This document shows positions 16,837 through 26,043 of a stretch of 64,000 bases of DNA, piece by piece (positions within the stretch are counted from its first letter, which is position 1; each line of letters begins with the position of its first letter). Source of the stretch: Streptomyces sp. NBC_00425 (GTDB taxonomy: Bacteria; Actinomycetota; Actinomycetes; Streptomycetales; Streptomycetaceae); assembly GCF_036030735.1 (NCBI RefSeq), contig NZ_CP107928.1, positions 1,054,001-1,118,000 on the forward strand, written 5' to 3'. The position numbers and the translations under genes were made by a program. The notes below the pieces were generated by a model. It was given only the letters and a program-made list of their open reading frames with translations, searched no databases and had not been told where the DNA came from.

Positions 16837-16934
16837 GGCGCACCGCCTCCGTTCCGCTCGCCGGCGTCCGCGGACCGGTGCCGGAGAACCGGACCGCCCT
16901 CGCCGATCACGACCTCAGCCGTGCTGCTGGACAT
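16824..16934 (-). CDS. Small 36-codon ORF overlapping the amidotransferase start
   Basis: ATG 16934 is preceded by AGAAAGG about seven bases upstream and encodes a 36-residue peptide beginning MSSSTAEVVIGEGGPVL and ending GGGAPCAV. Its last 13 bases overlap the first codons of the amidotransferase in another frame, so the last four residues are dictated by the start of that gene. The likeliest role is a translational-coupling leader. A secreted or modified peptide substrate is possible, since ligase, amidotransferase and peptidase genes surround it, but it has no obvious leader/core structure and one cysteine only. Confidence 0.5.
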   Translation of the reverse strand: MSSSTAEVVIGEGGPVLRHRSADAGERNGGGAPCAV

Positions 16935-16942
16935 GACAAAAC

Positions 16943-17010
16943 CTTTCTGAACGGATCGCTTTCCGAAACGGGCCGCTTTCTGGAACGGGTCGCCTTCCTG
17001 CAACGGATCG
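16943..17010. repeat. Four imperfect tandem repeats of 16-18 bp upstream of the small ORF
   Basis: Read on the plus strand, four units occur end to end: CTTTCTGAACGGATCG (16943-16958), CTTTCCGAAACGGGCCG (16959-16975), CTTTCTGGAACGGGTCG (16976-16992) and CCTTCCTGCAACGGATCG (16993-17010). Lengths of 16, 17, 17 and 18 are not multiples of three, so this is not coding. On the transcribed minus strand each unit contains an SD-like GGAAGG or AGAAAG, and the last provides the ribosome-binding site of the small ORF. It may be an operator array or an RNA element. Confidence 0.8.
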
Positions 17011-17148
17011 TCGGAACAGGCGCCGCCGGGCACGCCCCCGGCACATGAGGCTCGGTCGCGTGCCTGCGTGGCCGTCGCCCGACGGTGCGAGGCGACCGAC
17101 GGCGCTGCCGGACCGGAGCAACCGGTGTCCATGACGTTCACGCGCACG

Positions 17149-18324
17149 TCAGCGGCCGATGGCCTCCGGCAGTGCCCGGCGCAGGACGGAGGAGCGCGAG
17201 CCGCCCACGGCGGAGGGCCGGGACGCGTCGCGCAGTCCGCCGGCGCGTTCGCCGCGGGTCTCGGCGATGAGCATGTCGACGCAGGCCAGCAGGTCCTCGT
17301 CCTGTGCCGTGCGGCGCATGCGGCGGGCCGCGCTGCCCTCGGCGAGCGCCGCCCGCGCGAGCGAGCGGACGGTGTCCCAGTCGCCGTGGGCCTCAAGCGC
17401 GGGACGGAGCCGGACGAGCAGCTTGCGCAGGACCTGCGGGGCCGGCACCTCCCGGTGCGTCTCGGGGTCCACGAGCGTGCCTTCGAGGCCGGAGCGGGCG
17501 GCGCGCCAAGTGGCGCCGCGCAGCCACTCGTGCCGTCCGGTGCAGCCCGGCCCGCCGTGCGTGCGCAGCCGCTCGCGGGCCTCGGTCACCAGGGCGCGGA
17601 AGAGGCCGGCGATGAGCACGACGGTCTCCGCTCGCGGGCAGGCGTCGCAGACGCGCAGTTCGAGCGTGCGCAGGTGGGAGGAGGGGCGAACGTCGTAATA
17701 GATCATCCCTGTGTCGCTGATGATCCCGGCGCGGACGAAGTCCTCCACCGCGGCGTCGTACTCGGCCGCGTCGGAGAAGCATCCGGCGGGGCCCGCGGTG
17801 GGCCAGCGCTGCCACACCAGGGTGCGCCAGCTCGCGTACCCGGTGTCGGCGCCGTGCCAGAACGGGGAGCTCGCGGAGAGGGCCAGGAGCACGGGCAGCC
17901 AGGGCGACACCACGCACATGGCGCGTACGGCCGTGTCACGGTCGGGCACGTCCACGTGGACCTGGGCTCCGCAGATGAGCTGCTCGTCGGCGATCTTGCG
18001 GTATTCCTCGGCCATGTGCAGATAGCGGGCGTCGGCGGTGGGGTGCGCGGAGGCGGCCGGCGCCAGGGGCGCGGTGCCCGCGGCCATCACCGCCAGTCCC
18101 GACGAGGCGGCTTCCTTGTCGAGTCGCCGTCTCGTCTCGGTGAGATCGGCGTAGAGGTCGTCCAGCGACGTGTGCACCGCGCTGTTCGACTCGACCGTCG
18201 ACTGGTGCAGCTCGGTCGTGAAGGTCCGTTTGGGCAGGTGCTCCAGCACGGCCTCGGCGCGTGGCACCAGGAGCCCGCTCTCCACCTCCAGGACGTGGAA
18301 CTCTTCCTCCACTCCGATACGCAT
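17149..18324 (-). CDS. Carboxylate-amine ligase, YbdK/GCS2 family
   Basis: A 391-residue member of the glutamate-cysteine ligase 2 family. It opens with MRIGVEEEFHVLEVESG, contains FTTELHQSTVESNS, where the metal and substrate glutamates lie, and GAQVHVDVPD in the active site. These enzymes join the gamma- or alpha-carboxylate of an amino acid to an amine using ATP. Being beside an amidotransferase and a GNAT suggests a small amide or dipeptide product rather than glutathione, which streptomycetes lack. ATG 18324 is given for homology; GTG 18330 is possible since GAGGAG lies five bases before it. A 36-residue basic tail follows the core. Confidence 0.85.
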   Translation of the reverse strand: MRIGVEEEFHVLEVESGLLVPRAEAVLEHLPKRTFTTELHQSTVESNSAVHTSLDDLYADLTETRRRLDKEAASSGLAVMAAGTAPLAPAASAHPTADARYLHMAEEYRKIADEQLICGAQVHVDVPDRDTAVRAMCVVSPWLPVLLALSASSPFWHGADTGYASWRTLVWQRWPTAGPAGCFSDAAEYDAAVEDFVRAGIISDTGMIYYDVRPSSHLRTLELRVCDACPRAETVVLIAGLFRALVTEARERLRTHGGPGCTGRHEWLRGATWRAARSGLEGTLVDPETHREVPAPQVLRKLLVRLRPALEAHGDWDTVRSLARAALAEGSAARRMRRTAQDEDLLACVDMLIAETRGERAGGLRDASRPSAVGGSRSSVLRRALPEAIGR

Positions 18325-18656
18325 ACTCACGTTCACTCCTCGGGGTATGCCCGGACGCCCAAGCGGAGGGCTGATCCTCCGGGTGGTTGCCGGCGGCTGA
18401 TCGCGGAGACCAAGTTCCCCACAGACCGGCACATAAGCCCAGCAGCGCACATTTGGTGCATATTATACTCAGATGAGCATAGTGACGCAGGAGGGGGAAT
18501 CCGCAGGCCGCCCTGGCCGAACCGGTTCCGGCCCGCGAGCGCCCCTTCCACACCCTCGCGCCACGACGCAGCGCAACGCGCTGCGCCCCCGGGTACCCGA
18601 ATTCACACAAGTCCACCGTCGGGGCTTCACCGGCTCATCACGACGGTGACACGGGC
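18325..18656. other. 332-bp intergenic region upstream of the ligase
   Basis: Besides the -10/operator at 18462-18480, this gap holds an unusually AT-rich patch (18448-18485) and no convincing ORF. A frame at 18333-18551 on the minus strand has no ribosome-binding site and an implausible composition. No terminator was recognised after the GNAT gene. Confidence 0.6.
18462..18480 (-). promoter_or_regulatory. TATAAT -10 with overlapping operator for the ligase operon
   Basis: On the minus strand a perfect TATAAT (complement of 18462-18467) stands out in GC-rich DNA about 140 bases before the ligase start. Overlapping its upstream half is the near-perfect inverted repeat ATGCTCA-TC-TGAGTAT (18465-18480). 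A dyad covering the -10 is the usual position for a repressor. No clear -35 was found. It would drive the ligase, small ORF, amidotransferase and peptidase genes. Confidence 0.55.
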
Positions 18657-19412
18657 TCACGGCAGCGGCGACTCGTGGCCGCGGCGGCACCGCTGCGCCG
18701 GGGCCCGGTCCGGCCTGACGAGCACCTCGGCGCCGACCGGGGTGAAGCCGGCGGCGAGGAACGCCCGCAGCGAGCGCGCGTTGCCCGGGGCGACGGCGGC
18801 GAAGACCGGTTCGCCCTCCTGGACCAGCGTGAGCGCGTCGCCGAGCAGCGATCTGCCGTGCCCACGGCGGCCGCTGTCGTCGGGTGCGTGCAGTTCGATG
18901 CTCAGTTCCGCCCGGCCGGCGACTCCCGCCGCCAGTGTCACCAGCCCCCGCTCGTCGCCGAAGACCCGGACGCCGGCGCGCAGTCGGCGGGCGTACCGCA
19001 CCCGCGGATGGCCGTCGGCCCCGGAGAACGGCTGGAGCCGGGCGACCCCGCCGGAACCACGGCGGACGAGGACGGCGTCGACCGACCCGATCCAGCCCGT
19101 GGGTCCGGCGAGGGCGCGCAGGAAGTCCGGACCCATCGAGCCGCCGAACCCGTCGGGGTGCAGGGCGTGGACCGCCGGCGCGGCCAGCGCGGTGGCGACG
19201 ACGGCGTGACCGGTGAAGGCGACCGACGCCTCCAGCGGGCCGGACGGTGCGGGCAGTGCGGGCAGCACCGTGACGGCGCCGTCGGCCGGCGGGAAACAGC
19301 CGTCGGCGGCGTCGAGGAAGTACGCGAGCAACGGGTGCGGCGCCGCGGGCCCGGCGCCGGAACCAGGCCCGGGCTCGGGAGCCGGGGGCGGGGCCGGCCT
19401 TCGGGTCGTCAC
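18657..19412 (-). CDS. GNAT-family N-acetyltransferase
   Basis: A 251-residue protein whose C-terminal part has GNAT features. A GRRGHGRSLLGDAL stretch resembles the acetyl-CoA pyrophosphate-binding loop, and NARSLRAFLAAGFTPVGAE is the usual terminal strand-helix-strand. The first 30 residues are Pro/Gly-rich. The GTG start at 19412 has GAGAGG eight bases upstream; earlier in-frame starts are rejected because the added sequence has shadow-frame composition. It points the same way as the ligase and amidotransferase genes but is separated by 332 bases with its own promoter candidate between, so membership of that pathway is inference. Confidence 0.75.
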   Translation of the reverse strand: MTTRRPAPPPAPEPGPGSGAGPAAPHPLLAYFLDAADGCFPPADGAVTVLPALPAPSGPLEASVAFTGHAVVATALAAPAVHALHPDGFGGSMGPDFLRALAGPTGWIGSVDAVLVRRGSGGVARLQPFSGADGHPRVRYARRLRAGVRVFGDERGLVTLAAGVAGRAELSIELHAPDDSGRRGHGRSLLGDALTLVQEGEPVFAAVAPGNARSLRAFLAAGFTPVGAEVLVRPDRAPAQRCRRGHESPLP

Positions 19413-19986
19413 GTGGAGTGCCTCTCTTCCGGCGAAGGGGGTGGTGAGCCGCGGGCTGTCGACCGTGCACGCGTGCGTTCGGGCGTGCACGAGCGAGTGT
19501 GCTGGGCACGTCCGGCGCTCGGGGAGGCGGGGCGGCGAACAGGGGTTTCCGTGCCGAACGGGCGACCTGTGCCGGTGGTGGCTCGTCGGGTGCGGTGACG
19601 GATTCTCCGGTCGATCCAGATCGCCTTTCCTCAGCGGGAGTTGAGCGACCGGAACCCGGTACACAGGCGTCGCGCGGTGGCGGCCGGGGGCAAGAAGCCC
19701 TCCTGTCGCGGGAACGGTCCGAACGCCGCCGAGGGGCGGAAGGGGCGGCTCCGCCAGTGTGGCGGTGGGCCGCCGCTAAAGCCGCGGTGGCGCGTCGCGG
19801 TGGCCGACCCGCCGCCCGGGCCCCGGACCGTCTCCGCGCCACCGGCCGGCTTCGGCCGTCGCGCCTGGTCAGGGCCTGTTCGCGGCCTGTTCGCGGCATC
19901 GAGTCCCGGTGGAGAGGAGCAGGTCACAGCCGTGGCGAGGGAAAGGTCACAGCGACCCCCTCTGCTGCTCCTTCGTCTCTTGGGCC
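19413..19986. other. 574-bp gap between divergent GNAT and mutA genes
   Basis: I see no supportable gene here. Frames on both strands (for example 19631-19927 minus and 19641-20015 plus) lack ribosome-binding sites and have Pro/Arg-rich compositions typical of shadow frames. A GC-rich dyad around 19772-19790 (GCCGCTAAAGCCGCGG) is too imperfect to call. The right edge carries the mutA -10. Confidence 0.5.
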
Positions 19987-19992
19987 TAGCAT
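19987..19992 (+). promoter_or_regulatory. -10 element of a probable leaderless mutA promoter
   Basis: TAGCAT matches the actinobacterial -10 consensus TANNNT and ends exactly seven bases before the A of the mutA ATG, so transcription should begin at the start codon. No Shine-Dalgarno is present. This also argues against an adenosylcobalamin riboswitch in front of the gene. Confidence 0.6.
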
Positions 19993-19998
19993 CCGAGC

Positions 19999-21810
19999 AT
20001 GACGGTCCTGCCTGACGACGGGCTCCAGCTGGCCGGCGAGTTCCCTGACGCCACCCACGAGCAGTGGCAGCGCCTCATCGCGGGCGTGCTGCGCAAGTCG
20101 GGCAAGGATGTCGAGGGTGCTCAGGCCGAGGAAGCCCTGTCCACCGCTCTCGAGGACGGGTTGCGCACCCGCCCCCTCTACACCGCGCGCGACGCCGCGC
20201 CCGAGCACGGTCACCCCGGTTTCGCGCCCTTCGTGCGCGGCAGCCGGCCCGAGGGGAACGCCGTCGGGGGTTGGGACGTGCGGCAGCGGCACACCGCCGC
20301 CGACAACCGCGCCGTTCTCGCGGACCTGGAGAACGGCGTCACCTCCCTGTGGCTGGTGGCCGGCGACGGCGGCATCCCGGTGTCGTCCCTCGGCCCGGTC
20401 CTGGACGGCGTGCTCCTCGACCTGGCTCCGGTCGTGCTCGACGCGGGCGACCAGGTCGAGCCCGCCGCACGGGAGTTGCTGCGGCTGTTCGAGGAACGGG
20501 GTGTCACGAAGGAGGCTGCGCGCGGCAGTCTGGGCGCGGATCCCCTCGGTCACGAGGCCCGCACCGGGCAGCCGGTCGCGTTCGCACCGGTGGCCGAGCT
20601 CGCACTGCTGTGCGCGCGGGAGTATCCGCAGCTGCGGGCGCTGACCGTGGACGCGCTGCCGTACCACGAGGCCGGCGGTTCCGCCGCTCAGGAACTGGGC
20701 GCCTCGCTGGCCACCGGCGTCGGCTACCTGCGGGAGCTGACCGAGGCCGGGCTGAGCGTGGAACAGGCCTGCGGGCAGCTGGAGTTCCGCTACGCGGCGA
20801 CCGCCGACCAGTTCCTCACGATCGCCAAGCTGCGGGCCGCCCGCCGGCTGTGGGCCCGGGTCGCCGAGGTGTCCGGTGCGGCCGGCGCCGGCGCACAGAT
20901 CCAGCACGTGGTGACCTCGCCGGTGATGATGTCGCGCCGCGACCCGTGGGTGAACATGCTGCGCACCACCATCGCCACGCTCGCCGCGGGGGCGGGCGGA
21001 GCGGACTCCGTCACCGTGCTGTCCTTCGACGACGCGCTCGGCCTGCCCGACGCGTTCGCACGGCGCATCGCCCGCAACACGTCCACGATCCTCATCGAGG
21101 AGTCGCACCTGTCGCGGGTCATCGACCCGGCGGGCGGCTCCTGGTACGTGGAACGGCTGACGGACGAACTGGCCCACGCGGGCTGGGAGTTCTTCCAGGG
21201 GATCGAGCGCAGCGGCGGCCAGACGGCCGCCCTGCGCTCGGGACGCCTCGCGAAGGACCTCGCCGACACCTGGCGGGCTCGCAGCGGCCGGCTCGCCGAG
21301 AGGCGCGAACCCATCACCGGGGTCAGCGAGTTCCCGTTCCTCGCGGAGAAGCCGGTGGTGCGCGAGAGCGCGCCCGAACCTCGCTCCGGCGGTCTGCCGC
21401 GGGTGCGCCGCGACGAGGCCTACGAGGCGCTGCGGGCGCGCTCGGACGCCCACCTCGCGGCGACCGGCTCCCGGCCGCGGATCTATCTGGCGGCGCTCGG
21501 TCCGGCCGCCGCGCACACCGCCCGGCTGAGCTTCGCCGCGAACCTGTTCCAGGCGGGCGGCGTCGAGCCGGTCACCGAGGGCTCGTTCGAGGACAGCGGC
21601 GCCACGGAGGTCTGCCTGTGCTCGAGTGACGCCCTGTACGAAGAGCAGGCGGAGACGGAGGCGGCCCGGCTGCGGGCCGCCGGCGCCTCGCACGTGTTCC
21701 TCGCCGGACGCCCCGGGCAGTACCCCGGGGTCGACGCGTACGTCTTCGCGGGCTGCGACGCCGTCGACGTGCTGTCCGCCACCCTTGACCGCATGGGAGC
21801 TGTGTCCTGA
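19999..21810 (+). CDS. mutA: Methylmalonyl-CoA mutase small (beta) subunit
   Basis: A 603-residue subunit of the adenosylcobalamin-dependent mutase that interconverts methylmalonyl-CoA and succinyl-CoA. It keeps the mutase barrel fold ([54 protein letters not shown]) but its C-terminal B12-like domain lacks the DxHxxG histidine, as expected of the structural subunit. The alpha subunit follows with a one-base TGATG overlap. It links propionate, valine and odd-chain fat breakdown to the TCA cycle and can feed methylmalonyl-CoA to polyketide synthesis. The transcript is probably leaderless. Confidence 0.96.
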   Translation: MTVLPDDGLQLAGEFPDATHEQWQRLIAGVLRKSGKDVEGAQAEEALSTALEDGLRTRPLYTARDAAPEHGHPGFAPFVRGSRPEGNAVGGWDVRQRHTAADNRAVLADLENGVTSLWLVAGDGGIPVSSLGPVLDGVLLDLAPVVLDAGDQVEPAARELLRLFEERGVTKEAARGSLGADPLGHEARTGQPVAFAPVAELALLCAREYPQLRALTVDALPYHEAGGSAAQELGASLATGVGYLRELTEAGLSVEQACGQLEFRYAATADQFLTIAKLRAARRLWARVAEVSGAAGAGAQIQHVVTSPVMMSRRDPWVNMLRTTIATLAAGAGGADSVTVLSFDDALGLPDAFARRIARNTSTILIEESHLSRVIDPAGGSWYVERLTDELAHAGWEFFQGIERSGGQTAALRSGRLAKDLADTWRARSGRLAERREPITGVSEFPFLAEKPVVRESAPEPRSGGLPRVRRDEAYEALRARSDAHLAATGSRPRIYLAALGPAAAHTARLSFAANLFQAGGVEPVTEGSFEDSGATEVCLCSSDALYEEQAETEAARLRAAGASHVFLAGRPGQYPGVDAYVFAGCDAVDVLSATLDRMGAVS

Positions 21811-23984
21811 TGGCAATCCCCGACTTCTCCGGGATCGAACTGGGGACCCCGGCCGCCGACGCCGGCGCCGACGAGTGGCGCACGGCCGTGAAGAGGGCGG
21901 CGGGCGGGGACGACCTGCTGTGGGAGACCCCCGAGGGCATCAACGTCAAGCCGCTGTACACCGGACAGGACCTGGAGGGCCTGGACTTCCTGGGCACCTA
22001 CCCGGGCGTCGCGCCGTACCTGCGCGGACCGTACCCGACGATGTACGTCAACCAGCCGTGGACGATCCGTCAGTACGCCGGCTTCTCCACCGCGGAGGAG
22101 TCCAACGCCTTCTACCGCCGCAACCTCGCGGCCGGCCAGAAGGGGCTGTCGGTCGCCTTCGACCTGCCGACGCACCGCGGGTACGACAGCGACCACCCGC
22201 GGGTGACGGGCGACGTCGGCATGGCCGGTGTGGCGATCGACTCGATTCTCGACATGCGGCAGCTGTTCGACGGCATCCCGCTGGACAAGATGACCGTGTC
22301 GATGACGATGAACGGCGCGGTGCTGCCCGTGCTCGCGCTGTACATCGTGGCGGCGGAGGAACAGGGCGTGCCGCCCGAGAAACTGGCCGGGACCATCCAG
22401 AACGACATCCTCAAGGAGTTCATGGTCCGCAACACCTACATCTATCCGCCGAAGCCGTCGATGCGGATCATCTCCGACATCTTCGCCTACACCTCGCAGC
22501 GGATGCCCCGCTACAACTCCATCTCCATCTCCGGCTACCACATCCAGGAAGCGGGCGCGACGGCCGACCTGGAGCTGGCGTACACGCTCGCGGACGGCGT
22601 GGAGTACATCCGGGCGGGCCGTGAAGCGGGCCTGGACGTCGACGCGTTCGCGCCGCGGCTGTCGTTCTTCTGGGCGATCGGCATGAACTTCTTCATGGAG
22701 GTCGCCAAACTGCGGGCGGCGCGCCTGCTGTGGGCGAAGCTGGTGAAGCAGTTCGACCCGCAGAACAGCAAGTCCCTGTCGCTGCGCACCCATTCGCAGA
22801 CCTCGGGCTGGTCGCTGACCGCGCAGGACGTCTTCAACAACGTCACGCGCACCTGCGTCGAGGCGATGGCCGCGACCCAGGGCCACACGCAGTCGCTGCA
22901 CACCAACGCCCTCGACGAGGCGCTCGCGCTGCCGACCGACTTCTCCGCGCGCATCGCCCGCAACACGCAGCTGCTGATCCAGCAGGAGTCCGGCACCACG
23001 CGGGTGATCGACCCGTGGGGCGGCAGCGCCTACGTGGAGCGGCTGACGTACGACCTCGCGCGCCGGGCCTGGCAGCACATCGAGGAGGTCGAGGCCGCGG
23101 GCGGCATGGCCAGGGCGATCGACGCCGGCATCCCGAAGCTGCGCATCGAGGAGGCCGCCGCCCGCACCCAGGCCCGTATCGACTCCGGGCGCCAGCCGGT
23201 GATCGGCGTCAACAAGTACCGTGTCGACAGCGACGAGCAGATCGACGTCCTGAAGGTCGACAACTCCTCCGTGCGCACGCAGCAGATCGAGAAGCTGCGC
23301 CGGCTGCGCGAGGAGCGGGACGACGTCGCGTGCCGGGCCGCTCTGGACGCGCTGACCCGGGCCGCCGGGGGCGAGGGCAATCTGCTGGAGCTGGCCGTGC
23401 ACGCGGCCCGCGCGAAGGCCACGGTCGGCGAGATCTCCGACGCCCTGGAGAAGGTGTACGGCCGGCACGCGAGCCAGATCCGTACGATCTCCGGCGTGTA
23501 CCGCAACGAAGCAGGGGAGTCGCCGTCCGTGGACCGCACCCGCGGCCTCGTGTCCGCGTTCGAGGAGGCCGAGGGCCGGCGGCCGCGCATCCTGGTCGCC
23601 AAGATGGGCCAGGACGGGCACGACCGCGGCCAGAAGGTGATCGCCACCGCCTTCGCCGACCTCGGCTTCGACGTCGACGTCGGCCCGCTGTTCCAGACCC
23701 CGGGCGAGGTGGCCCGGCAGGCCGTCGAGGCCGACGTGCACATCGTCGGGGTGTCGTCGCTGGCCGCCGGACACCTCACCCTGGTGCCGGCGCTGCGCGA
23801 GCAGCTCGCCGAGGAAGGACGCGAGGACATCATGATCGTCGTCGGTGGTGTCATCCCGCCGCAGGACGTGCCCACGCTCCTGGAGATGGGCGCGGCCGCC
23901 GTCTTCCCGCCGGGCACGGTCATCCCCGACGCCGCCTACGACCTCGTGAAGCGGCTGTCGGACGACCTCGGGCACGGCCTCTGA
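21810..23984 (+). CDS. mutB: Methylmalonyl-CoA mutase large (alpha) subunit
   Basis: A 724-residue catalytic subunit. The N-terminal barrel contains [20 protein letters not shown], the substrate-channel region, and [19 protein letters not shown]. The C-terminal cobalamin-binding domain (about 590-724) has the base-off DxHxxG motif in [15 protein letters not shown]. Length and motifs match the family fully. The ATG shares its A with the mutA stop, giving stoichiometric co-translation of the heterodimer, and meaB follows after five bases. Confidence 0.97.
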   Translation: MAIPDFSGIELGTPAADAGADEWRTAVKRAAGGDDLLWETPEGINVKPLYTGQDLEGLDFLGTYPGVAPYLRGPYPTMYVNQPWTIRQYAGFSTAEESNAFYRRNLAAGQKGLSVAFDLPTHRGYDSDHPRVTGDVGMAGVAIDSILDMRQLFDGIPLDKMTVSMTMNGAVLPVLALYIVAAEEQGVPPEKLAGTIQNDILKEFMVRNTYIYPPKPSMRIISDIFAYTSQRMPRYNSISISGYHIQEAGATADLELAYTLADGVEYIRAGREAGLDVDAFAPRLSFFWAIGMNFFMEVAKLRAARLLWAKLVKQFDPQNSKSLSLRTHSQTSGWSLTAQDVFNNVTRTCVEAMAATQGHTQSLHTNALDEALALPTDFSARIARNTQLLIQQESGTTRVIDPWGGSAYVERLTYDLARRAWQHIEEVEAAGGMARAIDAGIPKLRIEEAAARTQARIDSGRQPVIGVNKYRVDSDEQIDVLKVDNSSVRTQQIEKLRRLREERDDVACRAALDALTRAAGGEGNLLELAVHAARAKATVGEISDALEKVYGRHASQIRTISGVYRNEAGESPSVDRTRGLVSAFEEAEGRRPRILVAKMGQDGHDRGQKVIATAFADLGFDVDVGPLFQTPGEVARQAVEADVHIVGVSSLAAGHLTLVPALREQLAEEGREDIMIVVGGVIPPQDVPTLLEMGAAAVFPPGTVIPDAAYDLVKRLSDDLGHGL

Positions 23985-23989
23985 CGCCC

Positions 23990-25000
23990 ATGGCCATCGA
24001 CCTCGACACGTATGTGAAGGGTGTACTCGACGGGAAGCGCGCGATCGTCGCGCGCGCCATCACCCTCGTCGAGTCCACCCGGCCCCAGCACCGGGCGCTG
24101 GCGCAGGAGCTGCTGACCGAGCTGCTCCCGCACAGCGGCAGGGCGCGCAGGCTCGGCGTCAGCGGAGTGCCCGGCGTGGGCAAGTCGACGTTCATCGACG
24201 CCTTCGGCACGCTGCTGACCTCGCGGGGCCACCGGGTGGCGGTGCTCGCCGTCGACCCCTCGTCCAGCCGCACCGGGGGCTCGATCCTGGGCGACAAGAC
24301 CCGTATGGAACGTCTCGCGGTGGATCCGGCGGCGTTCATCCGCCCCTCCCCCACCGCGGGCACCCTCGGCGGCGTCGCCAAGGCCACGCGGGAGTCGATC
24401 GTGGTGATGGAGGCGGCCGGCTACGACGTCGTCCTCGTCGAGACGGTCGGCGTCGGCCAGTCCGAGACCGCGGTCGCCAACATGGTCGACTCCTTCCTGC
24501 TGCTCACCCTCGCCCGCACCGGCGACCAGCTGCAGGGCATCAAGAAGGGCGTCCTGGAGCTGGCCGACGTCATCGCCGTCAACAAGGCGGACGGCCCGCA
24601 CGAGCGCGACGCCCGTGCCGCCGCCCGCGAGCTGGCGGGCGCGCTGCGGCTGATGCACGGCAAGGACGCCGCGTGGGCGCCGCCCGTGCTGAGCTGCAGC
24701 GCCCGGGAGTCGTCGGGACTGGACACCGTCTGGGAGCGCCTGGAACAGCACCGCACGGTGCTGGACTCCACCGGACGCCTGGCGGCCAAGCGGCGCGACC
24801 AGCAGGTCGACTGGACCTGGACGATGGTGCGCGACGAACTCCTCGGCCGGCTGCATTCCGACCCGGCGGTACGCGCCCTCGCCCCGCTCCTCGAACAGCG
24901 GGTCAGGGACGGCGAGCTGACGGCGACGCTCGCCGCCGAGCGCATCCTCGCGACGTTCGCGGACGGGGACGGCCCGGGCGGCGGGGCGGGCGACGGCTGA
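23990..25000 (+). CDS. meaB: Methylmalonyl-CoA mutase-associated GTPase MeaB
   Basis: A 336-residue G3E-type P-loop GTPase that loads and protects the mutase cofactor. The Walker A motif GVPGVGKST is at residues 59-67, followed by [30 protein letters not shown] (switch region) and the base-specificity motif NKADG. Older annotations call this family ArgK. ATG 23990 lies five bases after the mutB stop, completing the mutA-mutB-meaB operon. It ends two bases from the stop of a convergent cupin gene, with no hairpin between them. Confidence 0.95.
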   Translation: MAIDLDTYVKGVLDGKRAIVARAITLVESTRPQHRALAQELLTELLPHSGRARRLGVSGVPGVGKSTFIDAFGTLLTSRGHRVAVLAVDPSSSRTGGSILGDKTRMERLAVDPAAFIRPSPTAGTLGGVAKATRESIVVMEAAGYDVVLVETVGVGQSETAVANMVDSFLLLTLARTGDQLQGIKKGVLELADVIAVNKADGPHERDARAAARELAGALRLMHGKDAAWAPPVLSCSARESSGLDTVWERLEQHRTVLDSTGRLAAKRRDQQVDWTWTMVRDELLGRLHSDPAVRALAPLLEQRVRDGELTATLAAERILATFADGDGPGGGAGDG

Positions 25001-25002
25001 GT

Positions 25003-25392
25003 TCAGTCCGGGTTCCGCGGGCCGGCGTCGGCCGTGGCCCTGTAGCCCGCGACCGACGGCCAGCGAACCGTCAGGACGACCGACTCCTCCTCCGCGTACC
25101 AGGAGTGGTCGACGCCCTTGCCCCACACGATGTAGTCGCCCTGCTCCGCCAGCACGACGCTGCGCCCGGGAAGCTCGACCCGGAAGCGGCCGCTGATGAG
25201 CACCAGCAGGGCGGTGCGCACTTCACCGCTCACCCACTGCACCCGCTCGTCGCCCTGCGGGTGGACGCCCCACTTGATCTCCACGTCCGCGCTGTGCCGG
25301 GGATCGTCGGCGTCCTTGAAGTGGCCCAGCAGCCAGCCGTGGTCCAGCGCCGCGTCCTTGCCGGCGTTGCCCACGTACACGTTGTCGCTCAT
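25003..25392 (-). CDS. Cupin-like protein
   Basis: A 129-residue single-domain protein with a cupin-type beta-barrel pattern: WVSGEVRTALLVLISGRFRVEL, then LAEQGDYIVWGKGVDHSWYAEEESVVLTVRW. The first cupin motif histidines are mostly missing; one His remains in the GVDHSW turn, so metal binding is doubtful. Some databases mislabel such proteins as signal peptidase I, but no protease motif is present. It starts at ATG 25392 and is convergent with meaB. No function can be assigned. Confidence 0.75.
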   Translation of the reverse strand: MSDNVYVGNAGKDAALDHGWLLGHFKDADDPRHSADVEIKWGVHPQGDERVQWVSGEVRTALLVLISGRFRVELPGRSVVLAEQGDYIVWGKGVDHSWYAEEESVVLTVRWPSVAGYRATADAGPRNPD

Positions 25393-25539
25393 GCGTCCGC
25401 AACGTAGCAGCCGCAACCGCGCCCCATCGACCCACCCTGCACGGCGCCGACCCCGGCACCGCCGCCGACCGCCGGCCGGGCCCCGCCCGCCCGGAAACCG
25501 GAACCGTCTGCTCCCCGGCAGGCGGGGCACGCGGCGTTC

Positions 25540-25911
25540 ATGACACCGGTGACTCTCGCGCATGCCCTGCCCGACGACCCGATCGGGTGGTGGATCTACC
25601 TGGGCACGCTCGTCCTCTACGCGGCCGCCCGCTGGTTCTTCGCCTGGCGGCAGGCCCGCCGTGACGGGGACAGCCACCCCGCGCGCACCGCGTCGGCCGA
25701 GGACGATCCCCAGCCGGCGGTGACGGGCGGGTTCCGCTCCTACCGTCAGTTCTTCGGCTTCGTCGGCAGCGCCGTCGCCGTCGTCGCCGTCGCCGCGCTG
25801 ACGGAGGGCCGGCTCCGCGTCGTCCTGCTGTGGGTCGTCGTTCCGCTGCTCGTGACGGCGCTGTCGTACCTCGACTTCCGTCAGGCCCGCGCGGCGCGCG
25901 CCGGGTCCTGA
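25540..25911 (+). CDS. Small membrane protein, unknown function
   Basis: A 123-residue protein with three likely membrane segments: residues 16-36 (IGWWIYLGTLVLYAAARWFF), 70-88 (FFGFVGSAVAVVAVAALT) and 93-112. A polar loop of about 30 residues follows the first. The ATG at 25540 has no strong ribosome-binding site. No family was recognised. It stands between the cupin and glycosidase genes on the opposite strand and appears monocistronic. Confidence 0.62.
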   Translation: MTPVTLAHALPDDPIGWWIYLGTLVLYAAARWFFAWRQARRDGDSHPARTASAEDDPQPAVTGGFRSYRQFFGFVGSAVAVVAVAALTEGRLRVVLLWVVVPLLVTALSYLDFRQARAARAGS

Positions 25912-26043
25912 CGCTCGACGAGGTCACCCACGCCGCTCGGCGGCCGTCACCGCTGCACGGTTCGGGAGCGGCGGCACCGCTGCGGCCGTTCCTCGGGGGG
26001 GCAGGTGCGTGGCGCCCGTCCGCCCCCTCCCAGGGGGACGGCC

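Noticed and set aside
15052..16934. Lasso-peptide cluster, because of an AsnB-like protein beside a short ORF
   Set aside because: No RRE/PqqD-like protein or transglutaminase-like leader protease is present, the amidotransferase has an intact glutaminase start (MCG), and the peptide lacks a lasso-type core.
16824..17396. Longer frame extending the small ORF upstream through the tandem repeats
   Set aside because: It would run antisense-free through the repeat array and into the end of the ligase gene; repeat unit lengths are not multiples of three and no ribosome-binding site precedes the earlier starts.
19700..19998. Adenosylcobalamin riboswitch upstream of mutA
   Set aside because: The -10 TAGCAT seven bases before the ATG leaves no leader, and no B12-box-like motif was seen.
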